Part shown: positions 8,783 to 16,692 of the stretch, one piece after another
How the letters are laid out: the number at the start of each line of letters is the position of its first letter
Numbering within the stretch: position 1 is the stretch's first letter
From: an uncultured Alphaproteobacteria bacterium
GTDB taxonomy: Bacteria > Pseudomonadota > Alphaproteobacteria > Bin95
NCBI GenBank assembly: GCA_937891825.1
Contig: CALAHN010000032.1
Location: 1 to 60,017 of the forward strand
Direction: 5' to 3'
DNA: 60,017 nt
The notes under the pieces: model-generated
The model's input: the letters and a program-made list of their open reading frames with translations, nothing else
What the model was told of the DNA's origin: nothing
Databases searched by the model: none
Program-made: the position numbers and the translations under genes

Positions 8783-9748
8783 ATGTCTGTCATTCTGGGT
8801 TCGGGCGAGTATCGCTATCGGGTCTGCGAAGGTTGGGGCGAGCTGCCCGATGGCTGGGAGCTGATGGATGTGGCGGCTGTCGCGGTCGATCACAAAGACC
8901 GCGTCTATGTGTTCAATCGGGGCGCCCACCCGATGATCGTGTTCGACCGCGACGGCAAATTCATCAAGTCCTGGGGCGAAGGCGTGTTCAAGCGCCCGCA
9001 CGGGCTGCATGTCGGCCCGGACGAGATGCTGTATTGCACCGACGACGGCGACCACACCGTCCGGAAATGCGATCTGGACGGCAAGGTCGTGCTGGAGATC
9101 GGCATTCCGGGCAAGCCTGCCCCGTTCATGAGCGGCGAGCCGTTTCATCGCTGCACCCATACCGCCCTCTCGCCGGATGGCCACATCTTCGTCTCCGACG
9201 GCTACGGCAACGCTCACGTCCACAAGTACGATCCGAACGGCAAGCGCGTGTTGACCTGGGGCGAGCCGGGCACGGGTCCCGGCCAGTTCAACCTGGTCCA
9301 CAATATCGTCGCTGACGACGCCGGCTTCGTTTACGTGGCCGACCGGGAGAACCATCGGGTCCAGGTCTTCAATACCGAGGGCAAATACGAAGGCCAGTGG
9401 AACAACCTGCACCGGCCCTGCGGCCTGTTCATGCCGCGCGGCAAGTGCCCCCATTGCTTCATCGGCGAGCTTGGGCCGGGCATGCCGGTCAACCGCGCCT
9501 ACAAGAACCTGGGGCCGCGGCTCTCCATCGTCGACAATGAAGGCAAGCTGCTGGCGCGGCTTGGCGGCGAGGACGGGCCGGGCCTGAACGTCGGCCAGTT
9601 CATGGCGCCGCATGGCCTCGCGGTCGACAGCCGCGGCGACATCTATGTGGGCGAGGTCTCCTATACCAACTGGCCGTCGAGCTTCGGCGACGCTGAAATG
9701 CCGCGCCCGCTTCGCTCCCTGCAGAAGCTGGAGCGGCTGGCCTCATAA
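8783..9748 (+). CDS. NHL-repeat beta-propeller protein
   Basis: A 321-residue protein made of NHL-type blades, for example VDHKDRVYVFNR, FKRPHGLHVGPD, GPGQFNLVHNIV and FVYVADRENHRVQVF. It resembles the six-bladed propeller of the peptidyl-alpha-hydroxyglycine amidating lyase family. Three cysteines near residues 213-228 (PCGLF and KCPHCF) could bind a metal but are not diagnostic. No signal peptide is seen. A clear GGGAGGG ribosome binding site precedes the ATG. It sits between a dehydrogenase and a ring-cleavage-like VOC protein, so a lyase or lactonase role in the same pathway is possible but unproven. Confidence 0.82.
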   Translation: MSVILGSGEYRYRVCEGWGELPDGWELMDVAAVAVDHKDRVYVFNRGAHPMIVFDRDGKFIKSWGEGVFKRPHGLHVGPDEMLYCTDDGDHTVRKCDLDGKVVLEIGIPGKPAPFMSGEPFHRCTHTALSPDGHIFVSDGYGNAHVHKYDPNGKRVLTWGEPGTGPGQFNLVHNIVADDAGFVYVADRENHRVQVFNTEGKYEGQWNNLHRPCGLFMPRGKCPHCFIGELGPGMPVNRAYKNLGPRLSIVDNEGKLLARLGGEDGPGLNVGQFMAPHGLAVDSRGDIYVGEVSYTNWPSSFGDAEMPRPLRSLQKLERLAS

Positions 9749-9800
9749 CCCGGCCCTGGACTAAGATCGGGGCGACCTAAAGCAAACTGGGACAGGAGCG

Positions 9801-10676
9801 ATGAGCTTGGACTCGCCGATTTGGCCAGCGCAACTGGATCACTTTCGCATCGATGCGCCGGATCCGGCAGCGCTTGCGGATTTCTATTGCGACGCCATTG
9901 GCTATGAGGCGATCGACCTGCCCGGCGGCGCGCTGCTGCTCCAGGGCGCCGGCCGCCGCCTTGTCTTCGGCAAGGGCGAAGCCCATGGCCGCCCTTATGT
10001 CGCCTACCGTCTGGCGAGCCAGCAGCAATTGGCGGACGTCCGCCGCTATCTGGAAAGCCAGGGCGTCCCGATCCTGCCCAACCCCTCCCCGGTCTTCAGC
10101 GACGACGCCGTCGCTGTCCGCGATCCGGACGGTTGGGTCACCGTCTACGGCATCGGCCGCGCGGACCTGCCGAGCTTGAAGGCCGCCAACGGCCGCCCGC
10201 CGCTTTCCTTGCCGGGCCGCCTGCAGCACTTTGTCGTGGCGACGAACAATCTGCCCCGCATGATCGACTTCTATGAGAGCGCTCTTGGCTTCAGGCCATC
10301 GGACTATGTGCTGATGGATAGCGCCGACCGGTCGTCCAAGCATGTCGCTTTCTGGCGGACCGACAGCGAGCATCACAGTTTTGCCGCGTTCGGCGCGTCC
10401 TCTGTCCGCCACGATCACCACGCTTATGAGACGACGGGCTGGATGGATATCCGCGATTGGGCGGACCATTTCGCCAATCTCGAAGTCCGCATCTGGTGGG
10501 GTCCGGGCCGCCATGGCGCGGGCAACAACCTGTTTTTCATGGTCGAGGATCCGCTTGGCGACAAGATCGAGATTTCGGCCGAAATCGAAACCATGCCGCG
10601 CGATATGGCGCCGCGCTGGTGGCCCATGGACGGCCGCGCCGTCAATCTTTGGGGCGCCGGCTGGGCGCGCGATTAA
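9801..10676 (+). CDS. Two-domain VOC protein, extradiol dioxygenase-like
   Basis: A 291-residue protein with two vicinal-oxygen-chelate modules. The first begins LDHFRIDAPDPAALADFY, the second LQHFVVATNNLPRMIDFY. The second retains candidate metal ligands: the His of LQHF, a His in the SEHHSF or HDHHAY segments, and the Glu in KIEISAEIE. This is the layout of type I extradiol ring-cleaving dioxygenases such as catechol 2,3-dioxygenase. An AGGAG lies just before the ATG. The following TauD-type gene starts 13 bases after the stop. The substrate cannot be read from the sequence. Confidence 0.85.
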   Translation: MSLDSPIWPAQLDHFRIDAPDPAALADFYCDAIGYEAIDLPGGALLLQGAGRRLVFGKGEAHGRPYVAYRLASQQQLADVRRYLESQGVPILPNPSPVFSDDAVAVRDPDGWVTVYGIGRADLPSLKAANGRPPLSLPGRLQHFVVATNNLPRMIDFYESALGFRPSDYVLMDSADRSSKHVAFWRTDSEHHSFAAFGASSVRHDHHAYETTGWMDIRDWADHFANLEVRIWWGPGRHGAGNNLFFMVEDPLGDKIEISAEIETMPRDMAPRWWPMDGRAVNLWGAGWARD

Positions 10677-10689
10677 GGAGAAGAAAATC

Positions 10690-11793
10690 ATGGATGGAAC
10701 GACCCTCGCCCACGCGATCAATCCGTCAATACAGACCGTCGCCGACCTGCCGCCCAAGGTGACCGGCCCGGCCGCGTGGCTCGGCAAGGATATGGCCAAA
10801 TCGACCGAATGGATCGAACGCCTGTCGGACGCCGAGTGCGCCGAGATCGAAGCAGCCGCCCGCCAGGCCCTGAAGGCCGCCGGCGGCGATATCGCGAAAA
10901 TTCAGGCGGCGGAGTTTCCGCTGCCGACGCTCGGCCCGCGCATTGCGAAGATTTCCAAGGACCTGCTGCAGGGTCGCGGCTTCACGCTGATGCGCGGCGT
11001 GCCGGCGGAGGCCTGGGGCACGGAACTCTCAGCCGCCGCCTTTTACGGCATTGGCGCGCATCTGGGCTCGGCCCGCTCCCAGAACGCCAAGGGACATATC
11101 CTCGGCCATGTGCGCGATCTTGGCCGCGACCCGAACGACCCCTCCGCACGCATCTACCAGACGACTGCGCGGCAGACATTTCATACGGACTCGACCGATA
11201 TCGTCGGCTTGATCTGCTTGAAGACCGCGAAGAAGGGCGGCGAGTCCATGCTCGTCAGCGCCATGTCGATCTACAACGTCATGCGCGAACAGGCGCCCGA
11301 ACTCGCGCTGGAGCTGTTCCGGCCGAACGCCATCGACCGGCGCGGCGAAGTGCCTGTCGGCATGAAAGGCTACTACACGCTTTCCCCGCTGACCTGGCAT
11401 GAGGGCCACCTGACCGTTCATTACGCCCGCCGCTATATCGATAGCGCCCAGCGCTTCGAGGATGCGCCTAGGCTGACCGAGAAGCGCATCCAGGCGCTCG
11501 ACATGTTTGACAGCCTCGCGAACGATCCGGACCTGAAACTCGACATGGAGTTCAAGCCCGGCGACATCCAGTTGGCCCACAACCACGTGCTGCTGCACGA
11601 CCGCCTGGGCTACGACGATTGGCCGGAGCCGGAAAAACGCCGCCATCTCCTGCGCCTCTGGCTCGCGGCGGACGGCGCCCGGCCGCTGCCGGAGCCTTTC
11701 GCGCAGAAATTCGGGTCGGTCACGATCGGCGACCGCGGCGGCATCATCACGCCGGCGACGGTCGTGCTCAACGCGCCGCTTGAAGCCGTCTAA
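10690..11793 (+). CDS. TauD/TfdA-family Fe(II)/2-oxoglutarate dioxygenase
   Basis: A 367-residue non-haem iron oxygenase. The facial triad is visible: HTD in TFHTDSTD and the distal His in AHNHVLLHDR, followed by RRHLLRLWLA with the Arg expected to bind 2-oxoglutarate. The family hydroxylates sulfonates, aryloxyalkanoates, carnitine-type compounds and others. The ATG at 10690 has AAGGAGAAG before it and lies just after the VOC stop. The same frame extends further upstream, but that part overlaps the VOC gene. It is probably co-transcribed with its neighbours. Confidence 0.9.
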   Translation: MDGTTLAHAINPSIQTVADLPPKVTGPAAWLGKDMAKSTEWIERLSDAECAEIEAAARQALKAAGGDIAKIQAAEFPLPTLGPRIAKISKDLLQGRGFTLMRGVPAEAWGTELSAAAFYGIGAHLGSARSQNAKGHILGHVRDLGRDPNDPSARIYQTTARQTFHTDSTDIVGLICLKTAKKGGESMLVSAMSIYNVMREQAPELALELFRPNAIDRRGEVPVGMKGYYTLSPLTWHEGHLTVHYARRYIDSAQRFEDAPRLTEKRIQALDMFDSLANDPDLKLDMEFKPGDIQLAHNHVLLHDRLGYDDWPEPEKRRHLLRLWLAADGARPLPEPFAQKFGSVTIGDRGGIITPATVVLNAPLEAV

Positions 11794-11800
11794 CCGCCTG

Positions 11801-12793
11801 ATGGCCTCCAATCTCGACATCGACCGCCTCCGTGACCGGCGGCGATTGATGCTGCGCATCCGCGCCTTTGAAACCGCCGCAATCCGGGCGGCGGATGAAA
11901 AGCTGGTGCTCGGGGCGATCCATCCCTCCGTCGGTCAGGAGGCCGTGGCGGCCGGCGTCTGCGCGCCGCTCAGGCGGGACGATCTGCTCCTCTCGACCCA
12001 TCGCGGTCATGGCCACACGCTCGCCAAGGGCGCGGACGCCGCCGCGATGATGCGCGAGCTGTTCGGCCGCGACGGCGGGAACTGCGGCGGCAAGGGCGGC
12101 TCCATGCATATCGCGGATTTTTCCGTCGGCATGCTGGGGGCCAACGGCGTCGTCGGCGCCAACATCAACATCGCGGCCGGCGCGGCCCACGGCGTGAAGC
12201 TTAGGGGCGGCGATCAGGTCGTGGTTTGTATTTTCGGCGACGGAGCCATGAACCGCGGGCCTTTCCTGGAAGGTCTCAACTGGGCCGCATCCTTCAAGCT
12301 TCCGGTCTTGTTTGTCTGCGAGGATAACGGCTGGGCGGCGACCACCAGCACCCGCGCCGTCACCGGCGGCCCTGGGCCAGCCGCCCGCGCCGAAGCCCTG
12401 GGGATCGCGACCGCGGCTGTTGACGGCAACGACGTGCTGGCGGTCGAGGAAGCGGCGCAGGCGCTGGTCGAGAGCTTGCGATCCGGCGGCGGCCCCCGCT
12501 TGCTCCACGCCAGGACCTACCGACTGCTCGGCCATACCAGCGTCGATAAGGCCGCATATCGCCCGGCGGGCCAGGCCGAAGCGCGCTGGGCCGATGATCC
12601 CATCCGGCGCGCGACCGATCTGCTGCTGGGCGCCGGGGTCGCGCAAAATGTTCTCGACGCCGACGCCGCCGCCGCGACCGCGGAAATGACAGCCGCCTTC
12701 GAAGACGCAAAAGCCGCGCCCTGGCCGCCGGTCAGCGCCGCCTATGACGATGTTCAGGATATCGGCGCCGTCGCGGCGCCGGCAGGCCTTTAG
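11801..12793 (+). CDS. Thiamine-dependent 2-oxoacid/acetoin dehydrogenase E1 component, alpha subunit
   Basis: A 330-residue protein with the thiamine diphosphate motif GDGAMNRGPFLEGLNWA (GDG to N) and the typical GGKGGSMH, ANGVVGANI and EDNGWAATT segments. It decarboxylates a 2-oxoacid or cleaves acetoin together with the beta subunit encoded four bases downstream. A TTG at 11780 would extend it by seven residues, overlapping the previous gene. No E2 acyltransferase or E3 gene is nearby, so either they are encoded elsewhere or this E1 has a stand-alone function. Confidence 0.92.
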   Translation: MASNLDIDRLRDRRRLMLRIRAFETAAIRAADEKLVLGAIHPSVGQEAVAAGVCAPLRRDDLLLSTHRGHGHTLAKGADAAAMMRELFGRDGGNCGGKGGSMHIADFSVGMLGANGVVGANINIAAGAAHGVKLRGGDQVVVCIFGDGAMNRGPFLEGLNWAASFKLPVLFVCEDNGWAATTSTRAVTGGPGPAARAEALGIATAAVDGNDVLAVEEAAQALVESLRSGGGPRLLHARTYRLLGHTSVDKAAYRPAGQAEARWADDPIRRATDLLLGAGVAQNVLDADAAAATAEMTAAFEDAKAAPWPPVSAAYDDVQDIGAVAAPAGL

Positions 12794-12796
12794 GCC

Positions 12797-13762
12797 ATGG
12801 CGCGGCTGTCCTACAGGGAAGCAGGACGGCTTGCGATCGCCGAAGCGATGCGCGCCGATCCGACCGTCTGGTGCCTCGGCGAAGACCTGGGGCGCGGTGG
12901 CGTCTTCGGCCAGTACGCCGGATTGGAAGCGGAGTTCGGGCCTGACCGCATCTGCTCCACCCCGATTTCCGAAAGCGCCATCATGGGCGCCGCCGTCGGG
13001 GCGGCCATGGCGGGAACGCGGCCGATCGTCGAAATGCGGTTCGCCGATTTCGCGCTCTGCGCCGTCGATGAACTGGTCAATCAGGCGGCGAAGGCCCGCT
13101 ACATGTTCGGCGGTCAAAGCAAAGTGCCGCTGACGGTGCGCGAGCCCATGGGCATGTGGCGCTCCTCCGCCGCGCAGCATTCGCAATCGCTGGAAGCCTG
13201 GTACACGCACATTCCGGGCCTCGTCGTGATCGCGCCCGCGACGCCGGAGGACAACTATGCCCTTTTGAAAGCCGCGATCCGGAACGACGACCCGGTCGTG
13301 TTCATGGAGCACAAGAACCTTTGGGACATGGAAGGCGATGTGGCCGATGACGCGACCGCCGAAATCGGCAAGGCGCGCATCGCCTGCGCTGGCGGCGACT
13401 GCACGATCGTTTCCTGGTCGGCTCAGGTCCATGTCGCCATGCAGGCCGCCGCCGAGCTTGCGGACGACGGCATCGACGCTGAAGTGATCGACCTCCGCTC
13501 GCTTTGGCCCTGGGACGAAGCAGCGGTCGCGGCTTCGGTCGCGAAGACCGGGCGCCTGATCGTGACGCACGAGGCCGTCGGCGTCGGCGGCTTTGGCGGC
13601 GAAGTCGTCGCGACCATCGCCGAACGGCATTTCGCCAGCTTGCGGCGCCCGCCGCTCAGACTGGCGGCGCCGCGCATACCGATTTCCTACGCGCCGGAAC
13701 TTGAAAATCAGGTGCGCGTCACTGCCCGCCAGATCGTCGCCGCCGTCCGCCGCCTGAATTGA
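12797..13762 (+). CDS. Thiamine-dependent 2-oxoacid/acetoin dehydrogenase E1 component, beta subunit
   Basis: A 321-residue transketolase-like beta subunit. Signatures are LGEDLGRGGVFGQYAGL, the conserved Glu in TPISESAIMGAAVG that activates thiamine diphosphate, and MRFADFALCAVDELVNQAAK. The C-terminal transketolase domain ends with VIDLRSLWPWDEAAV and THEAVGVGGFG. It starts right after the alpha subunit, as expected for a heterotetramer. It is the last gene of the rightward run and is followed by a short hairpin before the convergent methyltransferase. Confidence 0.93.
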   Translation: MARLSYREAGRLAIAEAMRADPTVWCLGEDLGRGGVFGQYAGLEAEFGPDRICSTPISESAIMGAAVGAAMAGTRPIVEMRFADFALCAVDELVNQAAKARYMFGGQSKVPLTVREPMGMWRSSAAQHSQSLEAWYTHIPGLVVIAPATPEDNYALLKAAIRNDDPVVFMEHKNLWDMEGDVADDATAEIGKARIACAGGDCTIVSWSAQVHVAMQAAAELADDGIDAEVIDLRSLWPWDEAAVAASVAKTGRLIVTHEAVGVGGFGGEVVATIAERHFASLRRPPLRLAAPRIPISYAPELENQVRVTARQIVAAVRRLN

Positions 13763-13794
13763 TCTGCCTGCCGGAAGGGCGCCCCGGATCGATC

Positions 13795-13812
13795 CCGTAC
13801 CCACTGGTACGG
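13795..13812. terminator. Short hairpin between convergent genes
   Basis: CCGTACC (13795-13801) and GGTACGG (13806-13812) form a perfect 7-bp stem with a CACT loop. It lies between the E1 beta stop and the stop of the leftward methyltransferase. No T-tract is evident on either strand, so the terminator role is inferred from position. Confidence 0.4.
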
Positions 13813-13813
13813 T

Positions 13814-14920
13814 TCAAGGCCGCGTGAGCGGCTCCAGGACATGCTCGGCGAGAAATCGGACGGCCGGCGCCGCGACGCCGTCGCCCAGAAGGTGCAGCGC
13901 TGCATTGAGACGGGCCGGCAGTCGGTAATCGTCCGGCAGGCCCATCAGCCGCGCCGCTTCCCTCGGCGATATCAGCCGGGTGCGGACCCCGGCTGTGTCG
14001 CCGACGATCAAGGTTTGCCGGCTGGAGCCGCCGGCTGGCGTGCGGAGGCAGCCGGCAAGCCCGTCGAAACGCGCTTCCGCCCGTTGTTCGGACTGGCCGC
14101 CGGCGCCTTTCCGGGTGCGGCGGAACACGGCGCCGACCGCGCCGGTCTGGCGCGCCGCCTCGACCTTCGCCCGGTTCCTCGGCGACATCAGGCCGAGCAG
14201 CGCCGCCGTCCGCTCCGGCGGGTCCCAATCGACGGCGCCGGCATCGACGATCTCGTTCAAGCCGGCATTGCGTTTGGGCGGGGCGGGCAGCGGCAAGGGG
14301 CGCCAGACGGCCGCGACGGACCCGGGCAGGCCCTGAACGGCGCGGACGAGCGCGGGCGTCGTCCAGGCCGGGTCTGGATCGGCTGGCGGCAGCCTTCCGG
14401 CAAGGCTCCGGTCGAACGCCACGACGAAGAGGCGCGGGCGAGATTGCGGCGTGAAATGCCGGGCGTCGATCACGGCCGCGCCGAAGGCCATGCCGGCATC
14501 GGCGAATGCGCCGCCGAGCGCCGCGAAATCGGCGCCTCGGTTCGAGGTCAGCAGCCCGGCGACATTCTCCAGGACGATCAGCTTCGGCCGCCGCTCGCAA
14601 GCCGCCAAAGCCTCGATCACTGCCCAGAACCCCCAGAAGGCGCTGCTCCGGCCGCCGGCGAGGCCACGGCGGGCGCCGGCGAGCGACAGGTCCTGGCAGG
14701 GGAACGAGGCCCAGGCGAGGTCAGGCCGACCGGCGCCCGGAATATCGGCCGCAGTCAACGTCGCGACATCTGCGAGGCGGAAGTCGGCGTCGCCCCAGTT
14801 CGCCCGGTAGGCCTCGGCTTTCAGGGGATCGATATCGTTCGCGAACAGGCATCGCCATCCGGGGCCAAGCCCGGCCCGCGCCATGCCGCCGCCCGCAAAG
14901 AATTCAAGAAATGTCCGCAT
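13814..14920 (-). CDS. DNA (cytosine-5) methyltransferase
   Basis: A 368-residue C5-MTase. Motif I is LEFFAGGGMA, motif IV ASFPCQDLS with the catalytic Cys, motif VI VLENVAG, motif VIII QSRPRLFVVAF, and late motifs IX-X are in GLAGCLRTP to LGDGVAAPAVRFLAEH. The target-recognition region between VIII and IX is of moderate size. The frame is open further upstream, but the start at 14920 (MRTFLEFFAGGG) matches the family. No restriction enzyme, vsr or other modification gene is next to it, so it looks like an orphan methyltransferase, possibly of phage origin or epigenetic in role. Confidence 0.93.
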   Translation of the reverse strand: MRTFLEFFAGGGMARAGLGPGWRCLFANDIDPLKAEAYRANWGDADFRLADVATLTAADIPGAGRPDLAWASFPCQDLSLAGARRGLAGGRSSAFWGFWAVIEALAACERRPKLIVLENVAGLLTSNRGADFAALGGAFADAGMAFGAAVIDARHFTPQSRPRLFVVAFDRSLAGRLPPADPDPAWTTPALVRAVQGLPGSVAAVWRPLPLPAPPKRNAGLNEIVDAGAVDWDPPERTAALLGLMSPRNRAKVEAARQTGAVGAVFRRTRKGAGGQSEQRAEARFDGLAGCLRTPAGGSSRQTLIVGDTAGVRTRLISPREAARLMGLPDDYRLPARLNAALHLLGDGVAAPAVRFLAEHVLEPLTRP

Positions 14921-15025
14921 TGCAGGGAAGCCATAGGACGATTCACCGCTGGGCGCCATCGCTGACCGAGGCTTCCCTATCCGGGGGGAAGGCGCTATCT
15001 CGGACAGGATGATGGAGCAGAAGAG

Positions 15026-15862
15026 GTGTCGCCATTGACGGCAGACTTCAAGCCCCGCGACCGGTCCTTCGGCATATCGGCCAATCCGGTGCGGCACTGG
15101 TGGGGCGGCGACCAGCCGCTGACGGCGATCGGCGATGCGTTCTCGGTCATGCTGCCGGCGGGCGAGCGCTTTTTCATTCAGTCGCTGCTGCACTATGAAA
15201 AGCGCATCGAGGACCCGGCGCTGAAAGCGGCGCTCCGCGAATTCTGCCGCCAGGAAGCTTTTCATACGCGCGAGCACGAGGACTACAACAACGGCCTCCG
15301 CCGGCTCGGCTATGACGTCGATCGGATGGAAGTCCGGGTCAAACGCGCCTTGAAGCTGGCGCACGGCCCAATGCAGCGCCTGTATGTCACCTGCGCCCTC
15401 GAACATCTGACCACCACGTTCGCCGCGACATTCCTTGCAAACAATGAATGGTACGATACCGCCGAGGGCGCCTATGCCCGCCTCTGGCGCTGGCATGCGC
15501 TCGAAGAACTGGAGCATCGCGCCGTGGCGCTGGACGTGGCGAACACGGTGACCGGAAACTGGTCGGCATGGCGGCGATATCGCACGCGCATCGCGATCTT
15601 CAATGCCGCCGTCTTCCTGATCGCCGTCGCCTTTTTGCGGAACCTGGCGGACCTGGCCCGGCAGGACGGCGTCAAGGTCGGCCCGGTTTACTTCGCTCGC
15701 ATCTTCTGGCGGCTGTTCGGCCGGCCGGGCTTGTTCCGGAAAAGCTTCTGGCGGTTCCTGACCTATTACAAACCCGGCTTCGCCCCGGCCCGTGAGCACG
15801 ATCCCGCCTTTATCCGCGCGTGGCAGGCTCGGATCGAAGCCGAAGCCCTGCAGGCGGACTGA
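15026..15862 (+). CDS. Predicted metal-dependent hydrolase (PF10118-like, ferritin-type fold)
   Basis: A 278-residue protein of the uncharacterised metal-dependent hydrolase family. Putative di-iron ligands occur in helices: QEAFHTREHE at about residue 75, ALEHLTTT at about 115, and HALEELEHRAVALD at about 153, a pattern like ferritin-type carboxylate-bridged sites. A hydrophobic stretch near residue 190 (IFNAAVFLIAVAFL) may be membrane-associated. It starts at GTG 15026 with GGAG about nine bases upstream. It is two bases from the next gene and probably co-transcribed with it. The reaction is unknown. Confidence 0.85.
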   Translation: MSPLTADFKPRDRSFGISANPVRHWWGGDQPLTAIGDAFSVMLPAGERFFIQSLLHYEKRIEDPALKAALREFCRQEAFHTREHEDYNNGLRRLGYDVDRMEVRVKRALKLAHGPMQRLYVTCALEHLTTTFAATFLANNEWYDTAEGAYARLWRWHALEELEHRAVALDVANTVTGNWSAWRRYRTRIAIFNAAVFLIAVAFLRNLADLARQDGVKVGPVYFARIFWRLFGRPGLFRKSFWRFLTYYKPGFAPAREHDPAFIRAWQARIEAEALQAD

Positions 15863-15864
15863 CA

Positions 15865-16686
15865 ATGGCGAGCCCGCTCTTTGAGCGGATGGTGCGGGCG
15901 ATCGAGGCTGGCGCCTTTCCCCGCTCCCGCCGGTTTGCCTGGAAATTTCTCTATAATGGCCTCGGCCGTCTATGGCGCGATTCCGACTGGCGCTTCATGA
16001 ACTATGGCTGGCTGCCGCCAGAGGGCGAAGCGCCGCTGAATTTGGCGCCGGAGGACGAGGCTGAGCGGCCCTTCATCGGCCTTTACGATCACGTGGCGCG
16101 GGGCCTGCCGCTGGAGGGCGCGCGGGTATTGGAAATCGGTTCCGGCCGCGGCGGCGGCGCGCGCTATGTGGCGCGATATTTTAAGCCGGATACGGTTATC
16201 GGCGTCGATTTTTCAGGCCCGGCGACAGCGCGGGCGCGCGCGCTTAACGCCGACACGCCGAACCTGCGATTCGCCGTTGGCGACGCCGAGCGCCTGGACT
16301 TTCCCGACGCCAGCTTCGACGTGGTGCTGAACGTCGAATCCTCCCATTGCTACGGCGATATGGACCGATTTGTCGCCGAGGCCGCCCGCGTGTTGAAACC
16401 GGGCGGCTGGTTCGGTTGGGCCGACATGCGTTCCAAGGGCGCAGTCACGCAAACCGACAAGAGCCTCGCCCGGCCGGAGTTTGTCCTGGAGCGACAGCGC
16501 GATATCTCCGCCGATGTCGTGCGCGCCCTGGATGCCGCCAACGACCGCAAACAGAACCGGATCGCCAAACTGCGGCTCATGCGCCGCTTCATGGCTGAAT
16601 TCGCGGGCACAAAAGGCTCGCTGCTCTATCGCGGCCTCAAGTCCGGCGACGTGACGTATATGAGCCGGCGCTACAGAAAGCTGTAG
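15865..16686 (+). CDS. Class I SAM-dependent methyltransferase
   Basis: A 273-residue methyltransferase of the type 11 family. Motif I is VLEIGSGRGGGARYVA at about residue 86, followed by IGVDFSG and the post-motif FDVVLNVESSHCYGDMDRF. KPGGWFGWADM follows the usual late strand. Related proteins methylate lipids, quinones or phthiotriol-like compounds. The start is directly after the hydrolase stop; a longer version would overlap that gene. Its pairing with a di-iron-type protein suggests joint action on a lipid, which is inference only. Confidence 0.88.
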   Translation: MASPLFERMVRAIEAGAFPRSRRFAWKFLYNGLGRLWRDSDWRFMNYGWLPPEGEAPLNLAPEDEAERPFIGLYDHVARGLPLEGARVLEIGSGRGGGARYVARYFKPDTVIGVDFSGPATARARALNADTPNLRFAVGDAERLDFPDASFDVVLNVESSHCYGDMDRFVAEAARVLKPGGWFGWADMRSKGAVTQTDKSLARPEFVLERQRDISADVVRALDAANDRKQNRIAKLRLMRRFMAEFAGTKGSLLYRGLKSGDVTYMSRRYRKL

Positions 16687-16692
16687 GCGCGA

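Noticed and set aside
11768-13804. Leftward open frame of about 678 codons opposite the E1 alpha and beta genes
   Set aside because: The plus-strand genes have diagnostic thiamine-binding motifs; the antisense translation has none.
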